From contig BNBP01000006.1 of NCBI GenBank assembly GCA_014656015.1, forward strand, positions 92,799 through 156,798: a DNA stretch of 64,000 nucleotides. The letters run 5' to 3'. This DNA is from Streptomyces griseoaurantiacus. Its GTDB lineage: Bacteria; Actinomycetota; Actinomycetes; Streptomycetales; Streptomycetaceae. The position numbers and the translations under genes are program-made. Under the pieces are notes generated by a model that was not told the DNA's origin, made no database searches, and saw only the letters and a program-made list of their open reading frames with translations. Numbering within the stretch: the first letter of the stretch is position 1; every line of letters starts with the position of its first letter. Shown piece by piece: positions 8,401-17,227 of the stretch.

Positions 8401-9483
8401 GTGCCGAATACCTACCGCATCGCCGTGATCCCGGGAGACGGAATCGGCCGAGAGGTCGTCCCCGAAGGGCTGCGGAGTCTGAGAGCCGCCGCCGCGGCGC
8501 ACGGATTCGCACTCGACACCGTCGAGTTCGACTTCGCCAGCGCCGACTACTGGCTCGCACACGGCACGATGCTCCCCGAGAACTGGCGGGAGGTGCTCGG
8601 AGGCTTCGACGCCCTGTACTTCGGGGCGGTCGGCCGGCCCGACGTCGTCCCCGACCACGTCTCGCTCTGGGGCAGCCTGCTGCAACTGCGTCGGGGCTTC
8701 GACCAGTACGTCAATCTGCGCCCGGTCCGGCTGCTGCGCGGGGTGCGCGGCCCGCTGCGCGACCAGGGGCCCGGCGACATCGACTTCTACGTGGTGCGGG
8801 AGAACACCGAGGGCGAGTACTCCAGCATCGGCGGCCGCATCTTCGAGGGCACCGACCGGGAGACGGTCGTGCAGGAGACGGTGATGACCAGGACCGGCGT
8901 CGACCGGGTGCTGCGCTACGCCTTCGAACTGGCCGCCACTCGCCCCCGCAAGCGGCTGACCTGGGCGACGAAGAGCAACGGGATCTCCATCTCGATGCCC
9001 TACTGGGACGAGCGCGCCGCCAGGATGGCGGCCGCGTACCCGGAGGTGACCGCGGACAAGGACCACATCGACATCCTGGCCGCGAAGTTCGTCCTCCGAC
9101 CCCAGGAGTACGACGTGGTGGTGGCCAGCAACCTCTTCGGCGACATCCTCTCCGACCTGGGTCCCGCCTGCACCGGCACCATCGGGATCGCCCCGAGCGC
9201 CAACATCAATCCCGACCGGGCCTTCCCCAGCCTGTTCGAGCCGGTCCACGGCTCGGCCCCGGACATCGCCGGCCGGGGCATCGCCAATCCCGTGGGCCAG
9301 ATCTGGAGCGGCGCGATGATGCTCGACCACCTCGGTGAACACGCGGCGGCGGACCGCATCGTGCGGGCGATCGAGAGCGTCCTGTACGAGCAGCCCGACG
9401 TCGTGACTCCCGACCTCGGCGGCACCGGTACCACCGCGGTACTGGGCAAGGCCGTCGCGGACCGTGTCGCGGTCGTGGGGTGA
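8401..9483 (+). CDS. Tartrate/D-malate-type dehydrogenase (isocitrate/isopropylmalate dehydrogenase family)
   Basis: 360-residue NAD-dependent beta-decarboxylating dehydrogenase closest to tartrate dehydrogenase/decarboxylase (TtuC) and D-malate dehydrogenase (DmlA). It shows the N-terminal IAVIPGDGIGREV, the substrate arginines in LQLRRGFDQYVNLRPV, DFYVVRENTEGEYS, the catalytic Lys in TWATKSNGI, NLFGDILSDL, and the NAD region EPVHGSAPDIAGRGIANP with IWSGAMML. Start is GTG at 8401. It is first in an operon with a transporter and other oxidoreductases, so it probably oxidatively decarboxylates a 2-hydroxy-dicarboxylate. Exact substrate is unknown. Confidence 0.88.
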   Translation: MPNTYRIAVIPGDGIGREVVPEGLRSLRAAAAAHGFALDTVEFDFASADYWLAHGTMLPENWREVLGGFDALYFGAVGRPDVVPDHVSLWGSLLQLRRGFDQYVNLRPVRLLRGVRGPLRDQGPGDIDFYVVRENTEGEYSSIGGRIFEGTDRETVVQETVMTRTGVDRVLRYAFELAATRPRKRLTWATKSNGISISMPYWDERAARMAAAYPEVTADKDHIDILAAKFVLRPQEYDVVVASNLFGDILSDLGPACTGTIGIAPSANINPDRAFPSLFEPVHGSAPDIAGRGIANPVGQIWSGAMMLDHLGEHAAADRIVRAIESVLYEQPDVVTPDLGGTGTTAVLGKAVADRVAVVG

Positions 9484-10814
9484 TCCCCGTGTTCCCCGGG
9501 AAGCGCGGGAAGGACGCGACCCCCCTGACGACGGCTGCGGCGGGTGCGGAGTACCACGAGCCGCACCACCGGATGCGGCGCGTCACCTTCCTGGTCGCCC
9601 TCGCGGTCTTCGCGCAGGAGTCGACCTGGAACTTCTACGAGTCACAGGTGCCTCCCCTGCTGCGGGAACACCTCACCAGCGCGGCCGCGGTGGGACTGCT
9701 GATGGGCATGGACAACCTGCTGGGGATCTTCGTCCAGCCGTGGATCGGCGCCCGGTCGGACCGCACCAGGACCTCGTGGGGGCGGCGCATGCCCTACCTG
9801 GTCGTCGGAATGCCGCTCGCCGCCGTACTGTTCGGCCTCATCCCGCACGCCGCCTCGTCCCTGCCGCTCCTGATCTGCGTGATGTTCTTCTACGCGCTGG
9901 TGGCCAATACCTTCAAGCCCATCGCCGAGGCACTGGTACCGGACTTCGTCGCCCCCGAACGCCGCAGCCGCGCCAACGCGGCCGTCAAGATCGCCTCCAG
10001 CATCACCACCATCGTCGCGGCACTCCTCAGCCTGCTGCTGGTCGACGACCATCCGATGATCGCGTTCGCGGTCCCCTCGCTCATCATGCTGGTCTCCATC
10101 GGTGTGCTCGGGGTGACCGTGCGGGACAGCCGCTCCCGTGCCTACCGGTCCCTGTCGGAGAAGAGCACGGACACCGAGGACCCGGACCCGGCCCCGCCAC
10201 GGGTGCGCGACACCTTCGTCGACATCCTCACGGACCGCGACCGCAGCCGGCTCCTGCTGCTCGCCGCGATCTTCCTGTTCGGCAGCGCCTGGGCGTCGTC
10301 CCGGTCGCTGCTCACCCCCTACGGCATGGAGGCACTCGACCTCTCGCGGGGCGACGCCGGCAGCCTCGGCCTGCCCAGCGGTGTCGCGTTCATCCTGGCG
10401 GCCTACCCGGCGGCCGTGTACGCCGAGCGCTTCGGGCGGCTGCGGGTGATGACCGTCGGCATGACGACCTTCGCCGCCGCCATGCTGCTGGGGACCGTCG
10501 CGCAGAACGCCGTCGGCACCATGGCGGCCCTGTGCGTCGGGGCGGCCGGAGGGGCCTGCTTCCTGGTCAACGCCGTCGTCGTGCTGTGGAACCTCGCCCC
10601 CTCCCCCCACGTCTTCGCGGCCTACGGCGGCCTGTACACCGTGAGCTGGACCGGAGGAGGCTTCCTGGGTCCCGCGCTCGTCGGCGCGATGGTGGACGTC
10701 ACCGGCTGGCCGCTGATGCTTCTCGACATCGGCCTGGTCGTCGCCCTGTCGATCGTCGTCGTCACCCGCATCGGGAAACCGGCCCGGCACGCCGAATCGA
10801 CCCTCGTCGAGTGA
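9480..10814 (+). CDS. MFS transporter
   Basis: 444-residue major-facilitator permease with 12 predicted hydrophobic segments and a charged central loop near residues 215-245 (RDSRSRAYRSL, then a Thr/Asp/Pro-rich stretch). The GARSDRTRTSWGRRMPYL loop resembles the signature between helices 2 and 3, of the type seen in SLC45/GPH-like symporters. The GTG start overlaps the preceding stop by 4 bases (GTGA), indicating translational coupling. It probably imports the acid handled by the surrounding enzymes. Confidence 0.85.
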   Translation: MIPVFPGKRGKDATPLTTAAAGAEYHEPHHRMRRVTFLVALAVFAQESTWNFYESQVPPLLREHLTSAAAVGLLMGMDNLLGIFVQPWIGARSDRTRTSWGRRMPYLVVGMPLAAVLFGLIPHAASSLPLLICVMFFYALVANTFKPIAEALVPDFVAPERRSRANAAVKIASSITTIVAALLSLLLVDDHPMIAFAVPSLIMLVSIGVLGVTVRDSRSRAYRSLSEKSTDTEDPDPAPPRVRDTFVDILTDRDRSRLLLLAAIFLFGSAWASSRSLLTPYGMEALDLSRGDAGSLGLPSGVAFILAAYPAAVYAERFGRLRVMTVGMTTFAAAMLLGTVAQNAVGTMAALCVGAAGGACFLVNAVVVLWNLAPSPHVFAAYGGLYTVSWTGGGFLGPALVGAMVDVTGWPLMLLDIGLVVALSIVVVTRIGKPARHAESTLVE

Positions 10815-10882
10815 GCCGCCCCGCCCCCCCCGGTCCGAGCCCTCACCGTCCAGCGACCGGCAATGCCGGAGAGGAGGAACAC

Positions 10883-11848
10883 ATGTCCCGGATCCTGATC
10901 ACCACGGACTACCTGCGGCCCGGCGACGAGGCCGACCGCCACCTGCGCGGTCACGGCCACACGACGGTCCACGCGCCGATGACAGGCCGCAGGGACTCCG
11001 AGGCGCTCGTGGCGGCCCTCGCGGGGGTCGACGCGGCGCTGGTCGCGCACGAACCGCTGACCGCCGAGGTCCTGGCCCGCGCACCCGGTCTGCGGGCCGT
11101 CGTGCGGACCGGCGTGGGCTACGACTCGATCGACATCGCCGCCGCGGGCGCACTCGGCATCACGGTCAGCAACCTGCCGGGGGTGAACGCCAACGCCGTG
11201 GCCGAGTACACCCTCGGCCTGCTGCTCGTCGCGGCACGAGGGCTGGTGCGCAGTGCGAGAGGGGTCGCGGCCGGCTCCTGGCCGAGGGAGGACGGCCACG
11301 AACTGCGCGGTGCCACGCTCGGTCTCATCGGGTACGGGGCGGCGGCCCGGGCCGTCGTGCCGCTGGCCCGGGCGTTCGGCATGGACGTCCTCTGCACCAC
11401 CGGCGTGCCCGGGACCGAGCGCACCGATCCGGCCGTGCGTTTCCTGCCGCTCCCCGAACTCCTTGCCGCCGCCGACTACGTGTCGGTCCACACCGCGCTC
11501 ACCGACCGCACCCGCGGTCTGCTCGGCGCCTCGGCGTTCGCACGGATGAAACCGACGGCGGTGCTGATCAACACCGCGCGGGGCGCGATCGTCGACGAGC
11601 CGGCCCTCGCCGAGGCCGTCCGCACGGGGCGGATCGCGGGCGCGGCACTCGACGTGGTGTGCGAGGAACCGCTTCCCGCCGACAGCCCCTTGCGGGACGT
11701 CGAGGGCGTTCTCGTGTACTCCCACCTCGCGGGACAGACCGCCGAGGCCCGCAGGGCCGCCGGTGTCGCGGCGGCGGAGGAGGCGGTCGCCGCGCTGGAG
11801 GGCCGGCCCCGCTTCCCGGTCAACACCCGCTTCCTCCGCAACCGCTGA
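10883..11848 (+). CDS. D-isomer-specific 2-hydroxyacid dehydrogenase
   Basis: 321-residue NAD(P)-dependent dehydrogenase of the phosphoglycerate/hydroxypyruvate family, interconverting a 2-oxoacid and a D-2-hydroxyacid. Features in order are VRTGVGYDSIDI, the AEYTLGLLL helix, a Rossmann loop TLGLIGYGAAAR (GxGxxx variant with Tyr), the active-site Arg in LINTARGAIVD, Glu in VCEEPLP and the catalytic His in YSHLAG. A strong Shine-Dalgarno, GGAGAGGAGGAAC, precedes ATG at 10883. The operon position suggests it handles a hydroxyacid formed by or feeding the first gene. Confidence 0.88.
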   Translation: MSRILITTDYLRPGDEADRHLRGHGHTTVHAPMTGRRDSEALVAALAGVDAALVAHEPLTAEVLARAPGLRAVVRTGVGYDSIDIAAAGALGITVSNLPGVNANAVAEYTLGLLLVAARGLVRSARGVAAGSWPREDGHELRGATLGLIGYGAAARAVVPLARAFGMDVLCTTGVPGTERTDPAVRFLPLPELLAAADYVSVHTALTDRTRGLLGASAFARMKPTAVLINTARGAIVDEPALAEAVRTGRIAGAALDVVCEEPLPADSPLRDVEGVLVYSHLAGQTAEARRAAGVAAAEEAVAALEGRPRFPVNTRFLRNR

Positions 11849-11969
11849 CCTCGAACCACCTGCACCTGCGGGCCCACGCCCCACAGGTGCCCCAAGCCGT
11901 ACAGGCCGCACGAGCCCCACAGGCCGTGGGCGCCTCGAGCGCCTCACGAAAGAAGAGAGAAACGCAACG

Positions 11970-13355
11970 ATGGACAACACAGCGGTCGCATCCGTGCGGG
12001 TACTGGCACCAGCGGGCATGCTCGGCGCCGGTTTCCCCGACCTCACGATCGAACGCGGCCTGGAACTGGGCGCCGACGTCATCTCCGTGGACGGGGGCAG
12101 CACCGACTCCGGCCCCCACTACCTGGGCTCCTCGCAGCCCAAGACCACGCGTGCCGCGGTCGCCCGGGACCTGCGCGTCCTGCTGAAGGCGGCGGCCCGC
12201 GCGGACATCCCGCTGATCGTGGGCTCCTGCGGCACCAGTGGTACCGACAACGGGGTGGACTGGGTCGCGGGCATCGTCGCCGACCTCCTCGCCGAGGAGG
12301 GACTGGACCTGCGGGTCGCGCGCATCTACAGCGAACAGGACGCCGGCCGCCTCAAGGAGCGGCTGGCCGCCGGCCACATCCGCCCGCTGCCCCCGATGGG
12401 GGAGCTGCGGCCCGAGACGCTCGACGACTGCACGCACATCGTCGGCATGATGGGGCACGAGCCGATCGTCGCCGCCCTGGAGGCCGGCGCCCAGGTGGTG
12501 CTCGCGGGCCGTGCCACCGACACCGCCGTCGCGGCCGCCTACCCGCTCATGAAGGGCATGCCGGCCGGACCCACCTGGCACGCGTCCAAGATCGTCGAAT
12601 GCGGCGGGCAGTGCACCAGCAACCCGCGCGAGGGCGGCGTGCTCGCCACCATCGACGCCGGCGGGTTCACCATCGAACCGCTCCACCCGGAGGTGTCCTG
12701 CACCCCCATCTCGGTCGCCGCGCACATGCTCTACGAGACCGTGAACCCCTTCCGGATGCGCGAGCCCGACGGCACCCTCGACGTGGCCGAGGCCACCTAC
12801 ACCGCCCTCGACGACCGCCGGGTGCGGGTGGAGGGCTCCCGCTTCCACGTCGCCGAGCAGCACACCGTCAAGCTGGAGGGCGCCCGCATCACCGGCTACC
12901 AGACGATGTCCTTCAGCGCCGTCCGCGACCCGCACATCCTCGCGCACATCGAGGACTGGGCGGCCCTGCTGCGCGAGGTGCTGACCGAGCGCGTCGAGCA
13001 GACGCTCGGCCTCGGCGCGGACTCGTACGCCTTCGACGTGCGTCTCTACGGGCACAACGCCGTCCTCGGCGAGAACGACCCCGCGCAGGGGCCGCCGCGC
13101 GAGGTCGGCGTCATGCTTCTGGTCAACGCGCCGGACCAGGCCACCGCCACCGCCGTGGCCAAGATCGCCAATCCGCTGATGCTGCATCTGCCGACCCGCG
13201 ACATGGATCACCTGCCCAGCCTCGCCTTCGCCACCTCGCCCGCGGAGACCGAGCGCGGACCCGCCTACGAGTTCGTGCTGCACCACGCCGTCGACAGCAT
13301 CACCCCCACCGACATGTTCCGCATCGAGATCGAGGAGTCCGCGCACCATGGCTGA
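11970..13355 (+). CDS. AtuA/DUF1446-family protein
   Basis: 461-residue member of the acyclic-terpene-utilisation AtuA family (PF07287, DUF1446), named from the Pseudomonas citronellol/geraniol cluster, whose biochemical function is unsettled. Typical blocks are LAPAGMLGAGF, DVISVDGGSTDSGPHYLG, LIVGSCGTSG, HIVGMMGHEP, VLAGRATDTAVAA and KIVECGGQCTSNP. Two conserved Cys (SCGTSG and ECGGQC) and several Asp/Glu could form an active site. Start ATG at 11970 follows AGAAGAGAGA. It overlaps the DUF4387 gene by 8 bases, and the two families recur together, which suggests a two-subunit enzyme. Confidence 0.87.
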   Translation: MDNTAVASVRVLAPAGMLGAGFPDLTIERGLELGADVISVDGGSTDSGPHYLGSSQPKTTRAAVARDLRVLLKAAARADIPLIVGSCGTSGTDNGVDWVAGIVADLLAEEGLDLRVARIYSEQDAGRLKERLAAGHIRPLPPMGELRPETLDDCTHIVGMMGHEPIVAALEAGAQVVLAGRATDTAVAAAYPLMKGMPAGPTWHASKIVECGGQCTSNPREGGVLATIDAGGFTIEPLHPEVSCTPISVAAHMLYETVNPFRMREPDGTLDVAEATYTALDDRRVRVEGSRFHVAEQHTVKLEGARITGYQTMSFSAVRDPHILAHIEDWAALLREVLTERVEQTLGLGADSYAFDVRLYGHNAVLGENDPAQGPPREVGVMLLVNAPDQATATAVAKIANPLMLHLPTRDMDHLPSLAFATSPAETERGPAYEFVLHHAVDSITPTDMFRIEIEESAHHG

Positions 13356-13677
13356 GAAGGGCCCCACCACCCTGGCCGACCTGTCCCTCGAGGTCCGCTC
13401 CAAGAACGCCGGACCCTTCTGGGTCACCATGGAACTCTTCCTGCGCGATGCGGAGGCCTACCGCATCGCCGCCGACGAGGCGTTCCTCGACGAGCGCACG
13501 ATCGCCCGCCTTTACGGCGTGGACCCGGACGGCGTCCAGATCTTCCGCATCCCTGCGCTGAACGTCGTCAAGATCTCCTTCCCCCGCCCCGTCAGCCAGG
13601 CCTCCCTCAGGGACCGGGACGTCCACTCCGGACAGCACCACGTGCCGCTGGCCGCGCTGCCGGTCCCCTCCGTCTGA
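13348..13677 (+). CDS. DUF4387-family protein
   Basis: 109-residue DUF4387 protein of unknown function. It begins with the conserved TLADLSLEVRSKNAGPFWVTMELFL block (positions 7-31), followed by YGVDPDGVQIFRIPALNVVKISFPRP and a Ser/His-containing end (DVHSGQHHVPLA). ATG at 13348 overlaps the end of the AtuA-like gene by 8 bases, so the two are translationally coupled and probably act as partners of one complex. Confidence 0.85.
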   Translation: MAEKGPTTLADLSLEVRSKNAGPFWVTMELFLRDAEAYRIAADEAFLDERTIARLYGVDPDGVQIFRIPALNVVKISFPRPVSQASLRDRDVHSGQHHVPLAALPVPSV

Positions 13678-13742
13678 CCCGTCCCCCGTGCCGCCGGCCC
13701 GTCGTGGCGGCGGCAGTACTCACGAGCAAAAAGGAGAAGGCC

Positions 13743-15416
13743 ATGGACGCCGACGTCATCGTCGTCGGAGCGGGCCTCGCGGGCCTCGTCGCCGCGCACG
13801 AACTCACCAGCCGAGGCAGGAGGGTTGCCCTGGTGGAGCAGGAGAACGCCGCCAACCTCGGAGGCCAGGCCTTCTGGTCCTTCGGCGGCCTGTTCCTCGT
13901 CGACTCGCCCGAACAGCGGCGTCTGGGCGTCAAGGACTCCCTCGACCTCGCCTGGAACGACTGGCGGGGCAGCGCCCGCTTCGACCGTACGGAGGACGAG
14001 GACTCCTGGGCGGTGCGCTGGGCACGTGCCTACGTCGAGTTCGCCGCGGGGGAGAAGCGGTCCTGGCTGGCCGGACACGGCATCACCTTCCTGCCCGCCG
14101 TCGGCTGGGCCGAGCGCGGCGACCTGACCGCCCACGGCCACGGCAACTCCGTACCCCGCTTCCACATCGCCTGGGGCACCGGCACCGGTGTGGTGGGCCC
14201 CTTCGTGGAGTATGCGAAGCGGGCCGCCGAGGAGGGACTGCTCACCTTCCACCACCGGCATCGTGTCGACGAACTCCTCGTCCAGGACGGCACCGCCCGC
14301 GGGGTGCGCGGCACCCTGCTGGCCGAGGACCACTCCGCGCGCGGTGTCGCCTCCAGCCGCGAGCCCGTCGGCGAGTTCGAGCTGACCGCCCAGGCCGTCG
14401 TCCTCACCAGCGGCGGCATCGGGGGGAACCATGAACTCGTGCGCCGCCACTGGCCCGCCCGCCTCGGCTCCCCGCCCCGGGAGATGGTCACCGGTGTGCC
14501 CGCCCACGTCGACGGCCGGATGCTGGACATCAGCGAGAAGGCCGGAGTCCGCCTGGTCAACCGCGACCGCATGTGGCACTACACCGAGGGCCTCGGGAAC
14601 TGGGACCCGATCTGGCCCGGTCACGGCATCCGCATCCTGCCCGGGCCGTCCGCCCTGTGGTTCGACGCACTCGGCCGCCGCCTGCCCGCACCCTGCCTGC
14701 CCGGCTACGACACCCTCGCCACCCTGCGGCACCTGCGCACCACCGAGGACCTGGCAGAGCACGACCACTCCTGGTTCCTGCTCACCCGGAAGATCATCGA
14801 GAAGGAGTTCGCGCTCTCGGGCTCGGAACAGAACCCCGACATCACCGCCAAGGACCGGGCCGCGTTCCTCAGGACACGGGTGTTCGGCAAGGGAATCCCC
14901 GGCCCCGTGGACGCCTTCGTCCGCGACGGCGCCGACTTCGTCACCGCTCCGGACCTGGAGCAACTGGTGGCGAGGATGAACGCGCTCACCGGTAGGGAAC
15001 TCCTGGACCCGGCGGTGATACGGCACCAGGTCGAGGCGCGCGACCTCCAGATCGCCCACGCCTACAGCAAGGACGCCCAGGTGCAGGGCATCCGCAACGC
15101 CCGCCGCTACCTCGGGGACCGGCTGAGCCGGGTCGCCGCCCCGCACCGCATCCTCGACCCCGCCGCAGGCCCCCTCATCGGCGTCAGGCTGCGCATCCTC
15201 ACCCGCAAGTCCCTCGGCGGCATCCAGACCGACCTCGACTCCCGCGCGCTCGGCCCCGACGGCACGGTGGTGGACGGCCTGTACGCGGCCGGCGAGGTCG
15301 CCGGCTTCGGCGGCGGAGGCCTGCACGGTTACAGCGCCCTCGAGGGCTCCTTCCTCGGCGGTTGCCTCTTCTCCGGCCGCGTGGCGGGCCGGGCGGTGGC
15401 GCGGCAGCTTGGCTGA
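13743..15416 (+). CDS. FAD-binding dehydrogenase (KstD/fumarate-reductase-like)
   Basis: 557-residue flavoprotein of the FAD_binding_2 family (COG3573-like 'FAD-binding dehydrogenase'), related to 3-ketosteroid 1-dehydrogenase and fumarate-reductase flavoproteins. It has the N-terminal dinucleotide motif VIVVGAGLAGLVAAHEL at residues 4-20, ANLGGQAFWSFGGLF, the central VVLTSGGIGGNHELV and the C-terminal GLYAAGEVAGFGGGGLHGY plus ALEGSFLGGCLFSGR. No signal peptide, so a cytoplasmic dehydrogenase. AAAAGGAGAAGGCC precedes ATG at 13743. It ends the LysR-linked operon and probably carries out an alpha,beta-dehydrogenation or reduction. Confidence 0.87.
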   Translation: MDADVIVVGAGLAGLVAAHELTSRGRRVALVEQENAANLGGQAFWSFGGLFLVDSPEQRRLGVKDSLDLAWNDWRGSARFDRTEDEDSWAVRWARAYVEFAAGEKRSWLAGHGITFLPAVGWAERGDLTAHGHGNSVPRFHIAWGTGTGVVGPFVEYAKRAAEEGLLTFHHRHRVDELLVQDGTARGVRGTLLAEDHSARGVASSREPVGEFELTAQAVVLTSGGIGGNHELVRRHWPARLGSPPREMVTGVPAHVDGRMLDISEKAGVRLVNRDRMWHYTEGLGNWDPIWPGHGIRILPGPSALWFDALGRRLPAPCLPGYDTLATLRHLRTTEDLAEHDHSWFLLTRKIIEKEFALSGSEQNPDITAKDRAAFLRTRVFGKGIPGPVDAFVRDGADFVTAPDLEQLVARMNALTGRELLDPAVIRHQVEARDLQIAHAYSKDAQVQGIRNARRYLGDRLSRVAAPHRILDPAAGPLIGVRLRILTRKSLGGIQTDLDSRALGPDGTVVDGLYAAGEVAGFGGGGLHGYSALEGSFLGGCLFSGRVAGRAVARQLG

Positions 15417-15443
15417 GGCCCGCCACGCCCCGGACTGAGCCCT

Positions 15444-15467
15444 CCGCCCGGGAAGGCGGCCGGGCGG
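15444..15467. terminator. Hairpin between convergent operon and TetR gene
   Basis: CCGCCCGG and CCGGGCGG arms (8 bp, 8-nt loop) in the 52-bp space between the flavoprotein and the convergent TetR gene. It can terminate both directions. Confidence 0.5.
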
Positions 15468-15468
15468 G

Positions 15469-16095
15469 TCAGTCCAGGGCGTGGGCGCGGCAGGTCCGCA
15501 GGATCTCCTCCGACAGTTCGGGCCGGGTGTGCCGTACGGCGCGGGCGAGCGTCATCGCGCCGACCAACTGGCTGAGCAGCAGCACCGCCCGCTCCCGTGC
15601 CTCCTGCGGGGTGAGTTCCCCGTCCTGCTCCGGGTGCGCGGGATGCTCGCCGTGCTCACGCGCGAGCTCCGCGGCGAAGCCGGTGAGGTACCCCTCCACG
15701 CCGAGGGCGTACGCGCCCTGGACGGTGTCGCCGTGCCGTCCCGCGTCGATGACCAGGGACGCGGAGGGGCAGCCGCCGTCCGGGGCGTCGCGGTGGGCGG
15801 TGGAGAGGTAGTCGTCCACCACACGCCGCAGCGGTGTGCCCGCGGAATCCTCTCCCCGCTCCACTGCCGCGTCCAGGACGCCCAGCGACCTCTCGAAGGA
15901 GGCGCCGCACACTTCGACGGCCAGTTCCTCCTTGGACGCGAAGTGGTTGTAGAAGCCTCCGTGGGTCAGCCCCGCCTCCTTCATCAGGTCGGCGATCCCC
16001 ACGGCGTCGATGCCCTTCGCCCGGAACAGGCGCCCGGCCGCGTCGACGATGTTCTGCCGGTTCCTGGCTTTTTCTTCCCTGCTGATCCGCGGCAT
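15469..16095 (-). CDS. TetR/AcrR-family transcriptional regulator
   Basis: 208-residue repressor with a canonical HTH at residues 8-55 (RQNIVDAAGRLFRAKGID, then GIADLMKEAGLTHGGFYNHFASKEELA). This matches the TetR subgroup that carries GGFYxHFxSKEEL (AcuR/NemR-like). The ligand domain contains GGCPSASLVIDAGRH, with a Cys where NemR-type proteins sense electrophiles. It diverges from the oxidoreductase cluster at 16196, with a 22-bp palindrome between them, so it probably represses that cluster in response to enones, quinones or aldehydes (inferred). Confidence 0.9.
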   Translation of the reverse strand: MPRISREEKARNRQNIVDAAGRLFRAKGIDAVGIADLMKEAGLTHGGFYNHFASKEELAVEVCGASFERSLGVLDAAVERGEDSAGTPLRRVVDDYLSTAHRDAPDGGCPSASLVIDAGRHGDTVQGAYALGVEGYLTGFAAELAREHGEHPAHPEQDGELTPQEARERAVLLLSQLVGAMTLARAVRHTRPELSEEILRTCRAHALD

Positions 16096-16155
16096 GGCCG
16101 CCCTCCCGAGTCCGGCGTGTGTTTGACGTTTTCAATGTTACCCCTCATCATTGTT

Positions 16156-16177
16156 ATTGATGACACTCGTCATCAAT
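16156..16177. promoter_or_regulatory. 22-bp TetR operator
   Basis: Perfect inverted repeat ATTGATGAC-ACTC-GTCATCAAT in the 100-bp divergent region. An overlapping second dyad, TCATCA-N7-TGATGA, starts at 16145. The AT-rich palindrome lies 19 bp before the reductase start codon. Confidence 0.8.
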
Positions 16178-16195
16178 ACTTTAGTGGAGGCACCC

Positions 16196-17227
16196 ATGCG
16201 CACCGTGACGCACACCGCGCCGGGCGAACCCGAGGACGTACTCACGCTGCGGGAGGACTCGAGCCCACCGCGCCCCGGCACGGGGCAGGTGCTGGTGCGC
16301 CTGCTGGTCCGGCCGGTTCACCCCGGAGACCTGGCCCTCGTGAGGCATGCGCCGACGCCGCCGGAACAGGGGCCGGAATTCCGGGTCCCCGGAGTGGAGG
16401 GAATGGGGATCGTGGAGAGCGTCGGACCGGAGGTGCGGCCCGATCTGCGCCCCGGCCGGCGCGTGGCCGTCTTCCCGGCGCCCGGCACCTGGAGCGACTT
16501 CGTCGTGGTCCCCGCCGACCTGGCCGTACCGGTGCCCGACGGGGTCGCCGACGAGACCGCGGCCCTCATGCTCGTCAACCCGCTCACCCTGCTCACCCTG
16601 TACCGCGCGCTGGAGGACGCCCTGCGCGGGCACAAGGGCCCCGTCCTCCAGACGGCCGCCGGATCCTCCGTCGGACGACTGCTCGGCGCCGCCGCGGTCC
16701 GGCACGGCCTGCGGCTGATCAACCTCGAGCGCAGCACCGCCGGCGCCGAGAGGACACGCAGGCGGTACCCCACGCAGCCCGTGGTCTCCACGAGCGAGGA
16801 CGACTGGCGGGAGCAGGTGCGCCGCCACTGTGGCGGCGAGGGGGTCCGCGTCGTCCTCGACAGCGTCGGGGGCGCCATGACGCAGGACCTCGCGGCGCTG
16901 CTCGCCGACGGCGGGACCCTCATCTCCTACGGACAACTGGGCTCCGGGACGACACCGCTGGAGGCGCTGCCGCTCGTCGGCCGGGAACTGACCGTACGCG
17001 GCGTCTCGGTGCTGCGGTGGACCGACCGCACCCCTAAGGAGCGGGCTCAGGACGTCGCCTTCGCCCTCGACCTGGCGCGGACCACGCCGGACCTCCTGGA
17101 GGTCGCGGCCCGCTACGACCTCGCCGACTTCAAGGCCGCCGTCGAGCACGCCCGCCGGCCCTCCAAGAGCGGCACCGTCCTGCTCACCTCGCCGCCGGCG
17201 GCCGACTCCGGAAGGGGGGCCGCCTGA
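16196..17227 (+). CDS. Zinc-independent MDR oxidoreductase (NADPH:quinone reductase-like)
   Basis: 343-residue medium-chain dehydrogenase/reductase of the MECR/quinone-reductase type. N-domain contains RPVHPGDLALVRH and GVEGMGIVESVG. The cofactor domain has VLQTAAGSSVGRLLGAAAV at about 157-175 and RVVLDSVGG. No catalytic or structural zinc cysteines. Start ATG at 16196 follows GTGGAGG. It is the first gene of a three-gene reductase cluster; its stop overlaps the next start by one base (TGATG). Confidence 0.87.
   Translation: MRTVTHTAPGEPEDVLTLREDSSPPRPGTGQVLVRLLVRPVHPGDLALVRHAPTPPEQGPEFRVPGVEGMGIVESVGPEVRPDLRPGRRVAVFPAPGTWSDFVVVPADLAVPVPDGVADETAALMLVNPLTLLTLYRALEDALRGHKGPVLQTAAGSSVGRLLGAAAVRHGLRLINLERSTAGAERTRRRYPTQPVVSTSEDDWREQVRRHCGGEGVRVVLDSVGGAMTQDLAALLADGGTLISYGQLGSGTTPLEALPLVGRELTVRGVSVLRWTDRTPKERAQDVAFALDLARTTPDLLEVAARYDLADFKAAVEHARRPSKSGTVLLTSPPAADSGRGAA

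Noticed and set aside
13512..15326. Minus-strand frame of about 600 codons opposite the flavoprotein
   Set aside because: The plus strand encodes a clear FAD dehydrogenase with all family motifs; the minus frame has none.
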